Positions 21,947 through 33,174 of a DNA stretch of 64,000 nt are shown here, piece after piece. The notes under the pieces are model-generated. The model was not told the DNA's origin, did no database searches, and worked only from the letters and a program-made list of their open reading frames with translations. Source of the DNA: Brasenia schreberi (lineage: Eukaryota; Streptophyta; Magnoliopsida; Nymphaeales; Cabombaceae). Within the stretch, counting starts at the first letter, position 1. The number at the start of each line of letters is the position of its first letter. A program made the translations under genes and the position numbers. Where the stretch lies: the NCBI GenBank assembly GCA_036023115.1, contig JAYKKT010000064.1, forward strand, positions 6,686,001-6,750,000, given 5' to 3'.

Positions 21947-23245
21947 AGTAATATTAATTTCAACATTAATAATACAATAAATACTGATAAGAAGAAGGAT
22001 GAAACAGTACACACAGCCCAGTAATGGCACTTATGAGCTGCATAAGCATTATTAACAGGCAAAACAAGTACTGTTACCAGGCCCTTAGGCCATTAGAGGG
22101 ACAGCAGCTCAATAAGGCTGCCAACTGTGCGTAAGAATACTAATATGACAACTTAGTACAGAAAAGACCAAGGGGTATTAGGAGATCCTATACTGACTCG
22201 AAGTACTTGATTGGTTGATCCTACTTACATAAATTTATAAGATCCTACTTTAGGTCGCTAAAGCATGCAAGGAAAGTTTGATTTTATGCCATGTATAACA
22301 GTGCCGCTAAAACCATCTAGAAGATCAAGTTAAAATTAAGCATCCGCCCCAAGGTAAAGACAATCATGAAAGAAATTTTTTTGGATATTTTCGGAACGTT
22401 CTGGAACTTCTAAAGAGTTGAAGGATGTGAGGGTAAGAATTCCTGTAACTCCTTATCTGGCTGGGACTTTAGGTCTATAAAAATGTAGATCAACGAAATA
22501 AATGTTTCTTCACGGATTTCTTTGTTTATTTTCCTATTCTTCGTTGTAAGTTAAAGAAATCACTCAGCTTTTTGAAACAGTGCCTCATGGTATCAAGACA
22601 AGTCTTGCGAAAAAGACACTTTTCTTGTCCATGCTTGTTTTGCTACATCAGAATCTCTTTGAACATAGTAAGGCAACGCTTTCTGCTATCTTTGCCGAGC
22701 ATTGTGCAATAGTGAGAAGAATGAGTACATACAAAGATCTAATCAAAGTGGATGAAAATCACTTGTCTGATTTGGTTTTTCAGTTTTTGGGCTCCAACAA
22801 TGGATTAAGCAGAAGCAAAAATTTGGGTTGAGTACAACATTCATCAGGCACTTGTTTCTCAAACTCATCTTCCATTCGTGCACAAAAGCTTACTTCATTT
22901 CATATGTTAAATGTTGATGACATCATCACGATTGGTGTTCCTCATGCCACTTCTATTTCTAAGTAGTAGCAATTAGTTTCTATGCACTTCATGTTCAAAT
23001 TATTCTTCATCTGTGGCAGTGGTTATGTCCTTTTGCCAATTATAATGTTCATATTTGCAGTTACAGCCTTGCAGTACTCCACTTATGAATAAGAATATTT
23101 ATCAAGTGTCTCAGTTATTCCAGTCCTAGCTTTGCACGAGAATCCTAATAGTAAGTAAGATCACTTCAATATAGAAGTACTTTCAAAGCCAGTTTTTCAC
23201 CTAATGATGTTTCACAAAGATTTGCATATGTCCTCATTGATGATT
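21947..23245. other. Non-coding intron with LTR-like remnant
   Basis: A TATA-like tctataaaaatg (about 22,480), followed by a PBS-like tggtatcaagac at 22,588, suggests the 3' end of an LTR and the start of a degenerate internal region (about 22,300-23,200). An 83-codon ORF at 22,580-22,831 in that internal region has no recognisable domain. No second LTR was found. Confidence 0.35.
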
Positions 23246-23253
23246 CTTTAAGC
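23246..23253. repeat. hAT target duplication, left copy
   Basis: ctttaagc here and ctttcagc at 31,135-31,142: 8 bp as expected for hAT, with one mismatch. Confidence 0.85.
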
Positions 23254-23789
23254 CAGTGTTATCCATATCGCATCGTATCGTGGTACACCACGATACGATA
23301 CATTATAGTGTATCGTCATTTCAAAGTAATTGCACCGTATCACCCGTATCGTACGACACGGGGGATACGCTCAAGGACCATTATAAAGGGTCCCTGGTCG
23401 AACGGAAACCCGCGTTTTTGCGGGTTTTCTCTCTTTGTTTAGAGCTCCCCAAGCTCCCCTAGTGTGGTTCTTCGCATCATTGGTGTTCAAGGCTCCAAAA
23501 ACGTGGTCTACGGTGTTCGTGCAAACCTTCTATCTCGAATTTAGATATATTTTTAGTGTTTTTCTTCATTTTTTTCTTTATATTTGTTGTTGTTTTTTGT
23601 TATATTTGTATTTTTCTTTTTTTGAATGACAAAATATGAAGTTATTAAGTGTGTTGATATGATTTTTATTGCATTCATGAAGTGGAAGACACTCTATTTG
23701 AGTGCTATAATGTTATTTGACGATTGAGGATTTACGAAGTGCTTTTATTTTCAGTTTTTTATTGAATTAAAGTACTTAGGAAGGTAGAG

Positions 23790-25857
23790 ACTCCCATTCT
23801 CGTTCTGATGATCCGGCATGGCAGTGGGATACACCAATTGAGGGTTGTAGATTAAAGATCATATGTTTATTTTGTGAGAGGGTGGTTAGTGGTGGAATTT
23901 CAAGGTTGAAACACCACCTAGCAGGGACTAGAAAAAAAGTTGCTCCTTCCATAGGTAGAGTTAGAAGTTTGCCAGAAGGCATTAAATGGTAATGTCTTCA
24001 AATGATTGAGAGTATACAAGAGAGGAGACAATAAAAGGATGATTTAGAGATGTTTGAAGAAGATACTGATGCTATTGGATTTACTGATAGTTTGCCTTCA
24101 GATGCCAAAACAGAGGTTGGTAGTAGCAGTTCACGAGCACCTAGCAGGGGAAAGAGGATTGCTGAAGACTTTTGAGGTGGTAGAAGAGGAAGTTCAGAAA
24201 GGAGTCGAGAAAGAATTGCTTCTAGCATACATTAATTTTTTCCTCCTAATACTACACCTAGTGCTTAACCTGGAATTCGTGCTACTATGGCTTCAGAATA
24301 GTTGCATGATCAGGCAGACCTTGCAGTGGGCAGATGGTTTTATGATGCATGCATTCCATTCAATGCAGCAAACAATTTTCATTTTCAAGCAATGGCATAT
24401 GCAATTGCTAACATCGATCCAGGATACAAGATGCTCTCCTATCAGAAGTTGAGAGGAAAGATCTTAGATAAGACCGTCATTGAAGTGCAAGAATACTGTT
24501 CTGAGAGAGACATGGAAGGAAACAGGTTGTACTATCATGGTAGATGGATTGACAGATAGGCGAGGAAGGACCTTGCTAAACTTTCTTGTCTACTGTCTTG
24601 AAGGACTTATGTTTTTTAGATCTCTAGATATGTCAAAGGAGAGGCACACTGCAGATCCTAAGGCAAGAGTTTGATAAGGTGATATGCGAGGTTGGGCTAG
24701 AGAATGTAGTCCAATTGATTACAAATAATGCAGCTAACTACAAAGCAGCTGGGAAGGAGTTAGCTGATATTTATGAGACTTTCTACTAGGCACCATGTGC
24801 AGCCTATTATTTAGATCTCATCCTTGAGGACATTGGTGAGATGGATGAAATAAAGGCAACAACTGAGTGTTGCCAAGATATCACAAAATTCATTTACAAC
24901 CATGCATTTGTTTTGTGTATGATGATGAGATATACAGAAGGTGCAGAGCTTTTTCGAACAGCTGCAACTCGGTTTGCAACAAACTTCTTATCTATACAAA
25001 GTATTGTGAGACAGAAGCAAGCATTGAAGAGAATGTTCTCCTCAAATGAGTGGCAATAATTTGCAGAGTTGCCTCAGAAGAGAAGAAACAAAAAGTTGAA
25101 TGAGATTTCCGAGACAGTCTTCAGGAGTACATTTTAGAATGCATGTGTTACACTGTTGAGGATTATATGTCCATTAGTAAAGGTTTTGAGATTGGCTGAT
25201 GGTGAAGAGAAACCATCTATGGGTTACCTTTATGAAGCCATGGATAGGGCAAAAGAAGCCATCAGAAATAATTTTAATAGAAAAAAGAAGGATTATATGC
25301 CCGTGTGGAAAATCATTGGAATAAACAATTGCATCAGCCTATTCATGTAGCAACATATTATCTAAACCCATCATTCAAGTACTCATCAACCTTCAAAAGG
25401 AACGGTGAGGTTAATCGAGGCATCATTGATTGTATTGATAGATTAGTCCCTGATGAGAGTATAGCAGATGCTATACATCGAGAGATGGAGATCTATGATA
25501 ATGCTATTCACTTGATGGGTTTGCTTGTAGCAATTCGCAACCGCACTACTATGCGTCAAGGTAAATTGTTTATCTTCATATTTAAGTTTCTTAAATCAAT
25601 ACATCTTATATTATTGTAGATTATGTCTCTAATGTTTGTCTTTTTTATAGTTGTTTGGTGGAATAGGTTTGGAACTGATTGTCCAAACCTTGAATTTTGC
25701 AATGAGAGTTCTTAGCCAAACCTCTAGTGCAACGGGTTGTGAAAGGAATTGGAGTGTATTTGAATACATCCATACAAAAAAGTGCAACAGGTTAGAACAT
25801 AAGATACTGAATGATTTAGTTTTTATTCGTTGTAACATGCGCTTTCGTGAAAGGTAA
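23790..25857 (+). pseudogene. hAT transposase, main part (inactivated)
   Basis: Begins with a BED zinc finger (DDPAWQWDTPIEGCRLKIIC, then CERVVSGGISRLKHHLAGT: Cys-x2-Cys and two His present). The DUF659-type region follows (DQADLAVGRWFYDACIPFNA, YCSERDMEGN), and a catalytic-core remnant reads as VQLITNNAANYKAAGKEL. The hAT dimerisation domain TSSATGCERNWSVFEYIHTK is at 25,715-25,790. An intron seems to lie near 25,565-25,650. There are at least eight premature stops, so it is non-functional. The C-terminus lies beyond copia B. Confidence 0.88.
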
Positions 25858-25946
25858 TGTTGTATTACTTAGATGTTCAATTCAATAAATTGTTTGACTT
25901 CAATTGTTAATATTATTTACTAATTGCTTATCTTTCTTTGTTGTAG

Positions 25947-26048
25947 GTAATTAAAAAAAGTAAATAGACAAGAAAGTCAATTTGATCCAATAAGTTTGGA
26001 TAATTTTGATATATTAGAAGACTACATTATAGAAGACAGTGAAGAAAA
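25947..26048 (+). pseudogene. hAT transposase C-terminal exon, part 1
   Basis: After an acceptor-like ttgttgtag the frame reads FDPISLDNFDILEDYIIEDS, then EEN, and is cut by the copia B insertion at 26,048. It continues at 30,703. Confidence 0.8.
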
Positions 26049-26339
26049 TGTTAGGAATAAAACTTTCATTAATCAAAAGGGAAATGACTTACAATATGCA
26101 ACAGATTGGAGGCATTCCTCCAATCTACATTATGCCCAAAAACGGCACCCACTGTGCAACCGTCCTCTTCTTTTTCTTTTCTTCTAACTAAACCCTAATC
26201 ACCTATTAATACCCTATCTAACTAAATTTTCTAATCTACCCCTAATAAGTATTAACTATTTCTAAGATGACATAAGACTCAAAATTACATGAATATGTAT
26301 TTACACGACCTGACTTTCATTACATGACTTTCCTTAACA
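26049..26339 (-). repeat. Copia B 3' LTR
   Basis: 291 bp, tgttaggaataaaact...tttccttaaca on plus. It contains aaccctaatcacctattaat in both copies. It differs from the other LTR at only a small number of positions. Confidence 0.93.
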
Positions 26340-26639
26340 CTCCCCCTCAAGTTGGGTCGAAAATATTGATGAAACCCAACTTGGATAATGTCTCCTTTAA
26401 TAGTTTGTTGGTAGTAGCTTTGGTTAAGAAATCAGCCATCTGTTTGATAGAATGAACATACTTCAGCTTGATTAGATATCTTCTCCCTGATGAAGTGGCA
26501 GTCAATTTCTATATGCTTGGTCCTTTCATGATATACTGGATTAAGACATCTGAATTGCTGCACTACTATCATAATATAGAGGTATAGGATGTTAAGTTAA
26601 TAATCCAATTCACTAATCAATGAAGATATCCATTTTCCT

Positions 26640-27121
26640 TCACACACAACTTGTGCTATAGCTCTGTATTCAGCTTTTGTTGTAGATCTTGCAACCACTA
26701 TCTGTTTTTTACTCTTCCAAGATATAATATTACCCCCAAGTACAGTAACATAGCCAGTAGTTGACTTTCTGTCATCATAAGAACCAGCCTAGTCAGCATC
26801 GAAATAAAGTTCAATGTCCAAATTTGATGATTTCGAATAAAGTAAACCCATTGCCGAAGTTGATTTGAGATATCGAAGAATTCTATACACTACATCCATA
26901 TGATTTTTAGTTGGTGAGTGCATATATCTGCTCACAATTCCAACTGCATACGTAATGTCTGGCCAAGTAATAGTCAAATATATGAGCTTACCAACTAGCT
27001 TCTGATATTTGTGGATGTCTTTGAACTCTTCACTGTCATCGTTAAAAAATTTCTGGTTTACCTCCATAGGAATGTCGCTAAGTTTGCACTCAAGCATTTG
27101 AGTTTCTTCAAGGAGATCCAT
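26640..27121 (-). pseudogene. Copia B RNase H region
   Basis: Reads PMEVNQKFFNDDSEEF, YQKLVGKLIYLTITWPDITY, AVGIVSRYMHSPTKNHMDVV and LRYLKSTSAMGLLYSKSSNL, then SWKSKKQIVVARSTTKAEY-like sequence: the end of RT and RNase H of copia. There is a stop at 26,790 (in ADWAGS). Confidence 0.88.
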
Positions 27122-27219
27122 TAGGTATTTCCGCTGAGTTAAGAGATACCTTTGTTAGAATAGAGAACTTCTATGCCCAAGAAATAGTGGAGCCAACCCA
27201 AATCCTTAATATCAAATAA

Positions 27220-27723
27220 TTAATGAAGATTCATTTTCAACTTTGATATTTCTTCAAGGTCATCTCCTGTAACAATAATGTCATCAAAATAAACAGCGAG
27301 AATAGATATTTTTGTCCCCTTTTTGAAGAATATTGTATGATCATTAAGGCTTCTGCTGTATCCCAGACTCCACACTGCTTTGCTGAATTTATCAAACCAA
27401 GCTCTTGGAGACTGTTTCAACCCATATATTGCTTTATTGAGTTTACACACTCTATTAGATGATGACAAATTTCTGGTCATTCCTGGAGGTAGTTCCATGT
27501 ACACCTCTTCATTTAAATCTCCCTTTAAGAAAGCGTTTTTAACATCCAATTGCCATAGATCCCATCCCAAGTTTGTTGCCATACTGAGAAGTTTATCACG
27601 ATTGGGAGGATCGATATGTACAAAACAGGCACACCCAAAGATACGAGGAACTAGATGAAATGGTTTCGATGCTTTATTAAGACTATGAATGGGACTCTCC
27701 CCCTGAATGGAATTGCTGGGCAT
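27220..27723 (-). pseudogene. Copia B integrase end fused to reverse transcriptase
   Basis: One 167-codon frame starts as the integrase C-terminal domain (SPIHSLNKASKPFHLVPRIF, CACFVHIDPPNRDKLL) and passes straight into RT (LWQLDVKNAFLKGDLNEEVY, YGLKQSPRAWF, AVYFDDIIVTGDD). The usual 200-plus-residue linker and the first RT motifs are missing, an internal deletion that kept the frame. The YxDD box reads YFDD. Confidence 0.88.
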
Positions 27724-28290
27724 TCTATTTATAAGATAAATAACAGTAAGGACAACTTCTTCCCAATAGAATTTTGGAACATTACTTTGAAGGAGAAAAG
27801 TTTTGGCTACTTCCAGAATATGACAATTTTTTCGTTCAGCAATACCATTCTGCTAGGGTGTATAAGAACATGTAGTCTGATGAACAATTTCCTGTGCTTG
27901 TAAATAATTTTCTAACTGAGTCCCAATATATTCGCCCCCATTATCGGACCGAAGAATTTTAACAGAAGCAATGAATTGAGTATATATAAATTTATGCACA
28001 ATGAGAAAAATAGAGAAAACTTCAAACTTTGTTTTCATTAAGTAAATGATTGTAAGACGTGTACAATCATGTATGAAGGAGATAAAATACTTATGACCAA
28101 ACAAAGGTCTGACTGGACTTGGACCCCATACATCAGAATGAATAAGTTCAAAAAGTTGAGATCGTTGAAAATCACTTAAAGGATAAGATGTCCTTTGGTG
28201 TTTTCCAAGCTGACAGACTTCACATTTAAACTGAGATTTATTGGACTGGACTCTAAGGTGAGGAATAACATATAGAATTTTGGACACTAG
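27724..28290 (-). pseudogene. Copia B integrase core
   Basis: Reads CEVCQLGKHQRTSYPLSDFQ, FELIHSDVWGPSPVRPLFGH, YFISFIHDCTR (usual FIDD replaced by FIHD) and ILRSDNGGEYIGTQLENYL, then HQTTCSYTP. The zinc-binding CxxC and SDNGGE motifs are present; a stop follows at YTP*. Confidence 0.9.
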
Positions 28291-28679
28291 GAGATGACCA
28301 AGACGATAATGCCAAAGATGAAGATCTTCATTTTGAACTGATGTTGCTGAAATGCTGTAAGAGGTTGAAGGCTGAGAATAATCTTCAAGAATGTATAATC
28401 CTTTCTGTAGTTTACCATGTCCAAAGATTTTCCCCTTCTTCAGATCTTAAAATACATAACCAGTAGGATAAAAAGTTACACAACAATCTAAGACACGAGT
28501 TAAAGAGCTGACTGAGAGAAGATTTATCAGAAAACTGGGAACATCATATACTAATGGTAAATCTGAAATACAAGTAGGTACACTTTCCTGTCCAATCATA
28601 TAAGTGAAAGAACCATCGGCCAGTTTAATTGGTTCCTGATCTTTAAGAGTCTTGTAGGCTAAAAGAATACGATAATTCT

Positions 28680-28760
28680 CCTACCATATGATCTGTAGCC
28701 CCTGAATCAATTATCCAAGTTTTAGAATGAAAAGAAGACGAGTGGTTATCCTTTATAATA
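28680..28760 (-). pseudogene. Copia B protease active site
   Basis: Frame reads SSSFHSKTWIIDSGATDHMV, the aspartic protease DSG motif of copia elements; downstream, frameshifts break the domain. Confidence 0.85.
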
Positions 28761-29099
28761 TGTATAGCCTAAACCACTGTAGCTTAGGTGGAGGAAGAAG
28801 AGGATTTTTTTGAGAATCATTGTTCAAGACCTATTCTTTTTATAATCTCTTAAAATCCATCAGTGCTGGGAGTTGAACTTTCTGCAGAATGAACTGAGGT
28901 ATTACGATTTCTATACTAGTCTGGTTTACCATGTAATTCTCAAGAGTGATCCTTGGTATGACGTGATTTTCCATAGTGGGAGCAAACAAGTTTTTCTGTC
29001 CTCTGAATTAAATCGACCACGGCCCCGACCACGACTCTGGTGTCCCCCTCTGCCACAAAAGTGAGAACTATCTCCTCTTACCTGAAGAGCATGCTGATC

Positions 29100-30240
29100 T
29101 GCACTAATAACATTATGATCCTTCTCAAGTTTCCTGTGATCTTCTTCTCTGATTAATAATGAGTAAACGATACTAAGGAAGGGAGATATTTAGTTTGACT
29201 AATTCAAATTCTGGATTCACACCCCCACAATAAGTCAAATATTTTCTTCTTTTCAATCTCAGGGTTTCTTTCATTATAACAAGAAGAACACTTGATATTC
29301 GTATAATAGAGTAATTCATCCCAAAGACCTCGAAAATCTGCATAATATTCACTGATAGACCGATTGGCTTTTTGCACTTTCTGATTCGTTCCAGTATCTC
29401 ATATTCTTTTGCAACATTCTTCTTCCAGGAATAAGTCTCTACTACTGCACACCAAATCTCATGGGCAAATTCTAAAAACATAAAAGTTTTAGCAATTGAT
29501 GAAATCATTGACTGGAGCAACCACGATGATATTAATGCATCTTCTCTTTTTCAGGTTGAATAAAGACTGTCATGAGGCTCTGGAATTGGAGATTGACCCA
29601 TTAAATGTGCCCATCTCCCCCTTGCTACAATTGCAAGTTTCACAGATCTTGCCCATTCCATGTAATTTCAACCATCTAATTCAATCGTTGTAATCTAAAG
29701 ATTTTCTATTCTTTCAAACAACCCAGATTATTCGCCGGTATGAAAGGAACTATCAATACCTTTACCTTTGCCAGCCATTGATCATGAAATCTGAAATAAA
29801 ATTGAATCAAAGTCTGAATCTTGTACTTTGGTAAAGCAAAAAGACAGGTCTTCTTTGATTTCAAACAAGGAAGTCTGTTGAATGGGGTAAGTATATCAAT
29901 ATACACCAGATGACTGAAAGTAGTCTACGTGATACAAGAAGTTATCCACAATGAGCCAGCCGATTGAATCACTATCAACGATCCACTTGATCTTACCAAA
30001 GAAAACGCACAACTGAATGTTAATGAGGATTGGCCACAATAGGATTTGATGATATTAATGAGAATCGGCCACAAAAAAATAACGCACAACTGAAGAAATT
30101 GGCACATATGTGAACCACAATGGAAATCTACACTTTTAATGAGGATTCGCCACCCAATCTGCGACTTGCTTAGGGTTTGATCGAAGAACGATGGAACTTG
30201 ATGTGAAATCACACCTAAAATCAACAAACAAAATTCTGCT
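29100..30240 (-). pseudogene. Copia B gag region
   Basis: A UBN2-type gag segment (ISSIAKTFMFLEFAHEIW, ERIRKCKK) plus an RGRGR-rich nucleic-acid binding end at about 29,010-29,060. The zinc knuckle is reduced to a CGRGGH remnant. Stops throughout. Confidence 0.7.
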
Positions 30241-30406
30241 GTCCACTATTTTCAAAGAACTCACTTCAAAAAATCATATACGATTCAAACAAAATTTTTC
30301 TGAGTCAAAACTATATTCTTTCACTATTCCAACTCACAGTTGATCTGAATCAGAGTTTCTTCTTCACAAAATCGTCACATTAAAGGCCATATAGGCTCTG
30401 ATACCA

Positions 30407-30697
30407 TGTTAGGAATAAAACTTTCATTAATCAAAAGGGAAATGACTTACAATATACGGCAGATTGGAGGCATTCCTCCAATCTGCATTATGCCCAAAAA
30501 TGGCACCCACTATGCATCCGTCCTCTTCCTTTTCTTTTCTTCTAACTAAACCCTAATCACCTATTAATACCCTATCTAACTTAATTTCCTAATCTACCCC
30601 TAATAAGTATTAACTATTTCTAAGATGGCATAGGACTCAAAACGACATGAATATATATTTACATGACCCGACTTTCATTACACGACTTTCCTTAATA
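30407..30697 (-). repeat. Copia B 5' LTR
   Basis: 291 bp, the same length as the 3' LTR, with PBS adjoining at 30,394-30,406. Confidence 0.93.
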
Positions 30698-30702
30698 GAA
30701 AA

Positions 30703-30880
30703 TGCCCTCCTAAGTGAAGAAGACATTGCATGGATTAATTTGGAAGGAGCGCAACAACAATATCAAGGAGATGAAGAATTTGATTTTCAAGCAGAAGGTG
30801 TTGCTGCTGATGATGATGAGGATCTTCAGCAAGGAGAATATGAAGATTATTTAGTTGATGATCCTGATTATAATTTGTAA
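30703..30880 (+). pseudogene. hAT transposase C-terminal exon, part 2
   Basis: Resumes exactly in frame after the duplication: ALLSEEDIAWINLEGAQQQY, then an acidic tail ending DYLVDDPDYNL and TAA. Acidic C-termini are common in BED/hAT plant transposases. Confidence 0.82.
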
Positions 30881-31142
30881 AATGTAAATGTATTTCATTT
30901 TTTTATTCAAAATATGTAAATTTGGATGTTGAATGCTCAATATGTACTAAACTTTGTATCATATGAATTTAAAGTAATTACCAGAATTTTTTTCGGATTT
31001 TTACTAATTTTTCTTGATTTCTTAAATAAATTTTATATTATTTTAATATTAAAGTACGATACCGGCGATACGATACGATACGCCCGTATCGTGGAGCACA
31101 GCAATACGCAATACGATACGTATCAGATAACATGCTTTCAGC

Positions 31143-31291
31143 CCACTACGTCATAGACATCAACCTTAGACCAAAGGTTCTATGGAAGGCCGACACCACC
31201 ATGGAGAAACAAGATACAAATATACACACATAACTAAATGGATACTACATACATAAATACATATAAATATGTACATATGTAATATACATAT

Positions 31292-31351
<60 letters not shown>

Positions 31352-31490
31352 AAAAGGTATGAGAAGTTTTGCGGAAGAGTCATGTTAATCATGCTGTATG
31401 AAATATCATGAAACTGTTCCAGTTTGCATATTTTAGGCATCCTAGCGTGTGCAGGCAGAACTTTCAAAACATTGAACATATATAACCAAC
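31143..31490. other. Intron sequence with (AT)n microsatellite
   Basis: A (AT)n tract lies at 31,294-31,348. The rest is intron leading up to the exon N donor at 31,490. Confidence 0.85.
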
Positions 31491-31601
31491 CTTTAGTAAA
31501 TCAAGCTTGAGATTAGGACCACTTGCTGGATACTTTCCATGGACATTTCCAATACACACTGCTAAAGCATCAATACCAGTTTCATCTATGAATTTTTGTA
31601 C
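31491..31601 (-). CDS. Exon N: aldolase VHGKYP exon
   Basis: Thirty-seven codons: VQKFIDETGIDALAVCIGNV, then HGKYPASGPNLKLDLLK. The acceptor is ttgtgacag and the donor AAAG|GTTGG. The His in VHGKYP is a zinc ligand in class II aldolases. Phase 0 on both sides. The next exon is about 25.7 kb away. Confidence 0.96.
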
Positions 31602-31678
31602 CTGTCACAATAATAGTGGATCAGAGCTCTACACCAGCAAACGCCTCTATTAAGTATGAGGAAGTCCATGCACGTTAC

Positions 31679-31867
31679 CTGAGTTGGATCAGTAAGCTTT
31701 GATTCATAATCCTCAACTGTCATTCCATCCTCAGTTCCTGATAAGCGACCAAGTTCAGCTTCAACCAGTACCTGTTTCGAGTGTGCCAAGGATGATATGC
31801 ACTTCGTAAATGTCACATTTTCTTCAAAAGGGAGATGAGAACCATCAACCATAACTGAGCTGAATCC
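31679..31867 (-). CDS. Exon M: aldolase core exon
   Basis: Sixty-three codons, phase 0. It contains GFSSVMVDGSHLPFEENVTF and LVEAELGRLSGTEDGMTVED, the substrate- and metal-site segments of ketose-bisphosphate aldolase; TEDGMTVEDY matches the tagatose-bisphosphate-like subgroup. Splice sites: gcaccag acceptor, CTCAG|GTAACG donor. Confidence 0.97.
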
Positions 31868-31963
31868 CTGGTGCATAACCATTGAGATGAGTACGATTGG
31901 AAATGTTTCCACAATGAAAGAGAACTCATATTATCATGCAACACAACAAATGCTGGAAACTAC

Positions 31964-32029
31964 CAACTCCAAAGCTTCCAAGAGTTCTTGCTTATGACCT
32001 CCATGGTCAAAGTGAACTGCAATTGGTAC
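31964..32029 (-). CDS. Exon L: aldolase HFDHG exon
   Basis: Twenty-two codons: VPIAVHFDHGGHKQELLEAL then EL. Asp and His of HFDHG are the catalytic acid and a zinc ligand by family knowledge. Acceptor cttaatag, donor GTTG|GTAGTT. Confidence 0.96.
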
Positions 32030-32409
32030 CTATTAAGCCATAGGGGAGAAAATCGTACATTAGATAACAGGCGCAAAATAAAACTAAATTTTACACTGTC
32101 ACAGAACCAGCCACTGTAGATTATTCCAGCAAGATACACTAGCAAGCAGCAGAAGTGAAAGAAATGAAATCATGTCAAGGAACAGAGAAAAGCAGATGCT
32201 AAGGGCTGCTAGCAGATTACAATAATTTCATAAATAATTCGTTGTGATAAAAGCTAACATGACCACCATAAGTCTGAATAGATCTAGTGTCCTTATTAGA
32301 CCAAGTAAATTATGTGATTGAGTACAAACTTAAACCTGATGCTAATGATCAGTTAGATTTGCAATGACAATTATCAATTTCAGGGAAAACAAGGTCTCAG
32401 TTCACTTAC

Positions 32410-32484
32410 ACATGCTTGTTTTGCAGCACATGTACAGCACATGACCAAAGGCAAACCTCCATGTTGTAGTGCACTTGGATGAAT
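32410..32484 (-). CDS. Exon K: aldolase strand after N-terminal lobe
   Basis: Twenty-five codons: IHPSALQHGGLPLVMCCTCA then AKQAC. It matches the 'VHPGAFKQGGIPLVSCC' segment of the family. Acceptor tgttcag, donor ATGT|GTAAGTG. Phase 0. Confidence 0.93.
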
Positions 32485-32908
32485 CTGAACAATAGCCAGA
32501 ATAATTTAGCGCAATTGTTAATGAAAAGAAATGAACTACCATGCATAAGAGCGAGACACACTTCAAAATGAACACCTAAATTCACTCTGAGCATTTCATT
32601 GTAGAAAAGGCACAAGGAATTTCCCTTCATTAATTGCTAGAACACCATTGGTATGCTTTGGTTTTAATTCCTCTTTCTTCCTTTCTTTCTTGAATGGGTC
32701 CAAAAAACATTTTAGGATTATAGCCTTTTAAGAGAGAGGGAAATAATTTTTATGACTATGTTGATTACATTTTGGCCTTTAAACTCCTTACAGATTGTCT
32801 TATTCACCCACAAAAAACACAAAGAACAAATGCTAGAAACAAGATCATCCACAACTTGTGATAAGGTTACCACATTCATGTGCTGTTTGACTTGCAAAAT
32901 TGTCTTAC

Positions 32909-33019
32909 CTGCAAAATAGCAGGACTCTGTTCCTTCTCTGCTGCTGCAACAACTGCTTCAATGCCCTCAAGATTATATATGTTGAATGCTCCAACAGCAT
33001 AATTACCTTTTTCAGCATT
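32909..33019 (-). CDS. Exon J: start of aldolase domain
   Basis: Thirty-seven codons: NAEKGNYAVGAFNIYNLEGI, then EAVVAAAEKEQSPAILQ. The AVGAFNxYNLEG motif opens the class II aldolase barrel. Acceptor tatgaag (weak pyrimidine tract), donor TGCAG|GTAAGA. Confidence 0.96.
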
Positions 33020-33091
33020 CTTCATACAATAATATTGTTAATACAAAGTGAAAATGAAAGTTGACAAACCTAGCAGTTGCTAAGCGCTTAC

Positions 33092-33174
33092 AAAGAGAAT
33101 GTCTTTTGTTGAAGACCTCACTAGAGCCCAATTTTTCACTAAATCTGCAAGTGCATCATGACCACCAACGTTAC
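33092..33174 (-). CDS. Exon I: kinase-aldolase linker
   Basis: 83 bp, entering in phase 1 after exon H and leaving in phase 0: (G)NVGGHDALADLVKNWALV then RSSTKDILF. It links the sugar-kinase end (FPGNVG) to the aldolase barrel. Acceptor tttgcag, donor CTTT|GTAAGC. Confidence 0.94.

Larger units (their letters stand above)
26049..30697 (-). mobile_element. Copia element B, inserted in hAT transposase
   Basis: A minus-strand Ty1/copia element, 4,649 bp, with near-identical 291-bp LTRs and a perfect GAAAA duplication (26,044-26,048 and 30,698-30,702). The PBS (tggtatcagagcc on minus, 30,394-30,406) and polypurine tract (acttgagggggag on minus, about 26,340-26,352) are intact. The coding region is defective: part of the integrase end and the RT start are deleted, and gag and protease have stops. 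LTR similarity points to the youngest insertion in this nest. Confidence 0.93.
23254..31134 (+). mobile_element. hAT transposon (with copia B inside)
   Basis: The left end CAGTGTTATCCATATCG and right end (reverse complement) CATGTTATCTGATACG form imperfect terminal inverted repeats flanked by an 8-bp duplication. Subterminal sequence on both sides is rich in cgtatcg/cgatacg motifs (23,270-23,370 and 31,058-31,120), the likely transposase-binding repeats. The interior encodes a BED-finger hAT transposase on the plus strand, disrupted by stops and by copia B. Without copia B the element is about 3.2 kb. Confidence 0.9.
5762..31490 (-). other. Giant intron of host gene (about 25.7 kb)
   Basis: Bounded by donor CTAAAG|GTTGG at 31,491/31,490 and acceptor CCATGCAG at 5,762. 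Contents: non-coding sequence 5,762-9,231, the LINE B/copia A nest 9,232-21,946, an LTR-like remnant within 21,947-23,245, and the hAT/copia B nest 23,246-31,142. In 5,762-9,231 I see only a MITE-like fragment, a palindrome cluster with one unexplained ORF, and AT-rich filler. Confidence 0.9.

Noticed and set aside
26049..30697. A functional autonomous copia element
   Set aside because: LTRs are nearly identical but gag and protease contain stops, integrase has FIHD, and the integrase-RT linker is deleted.
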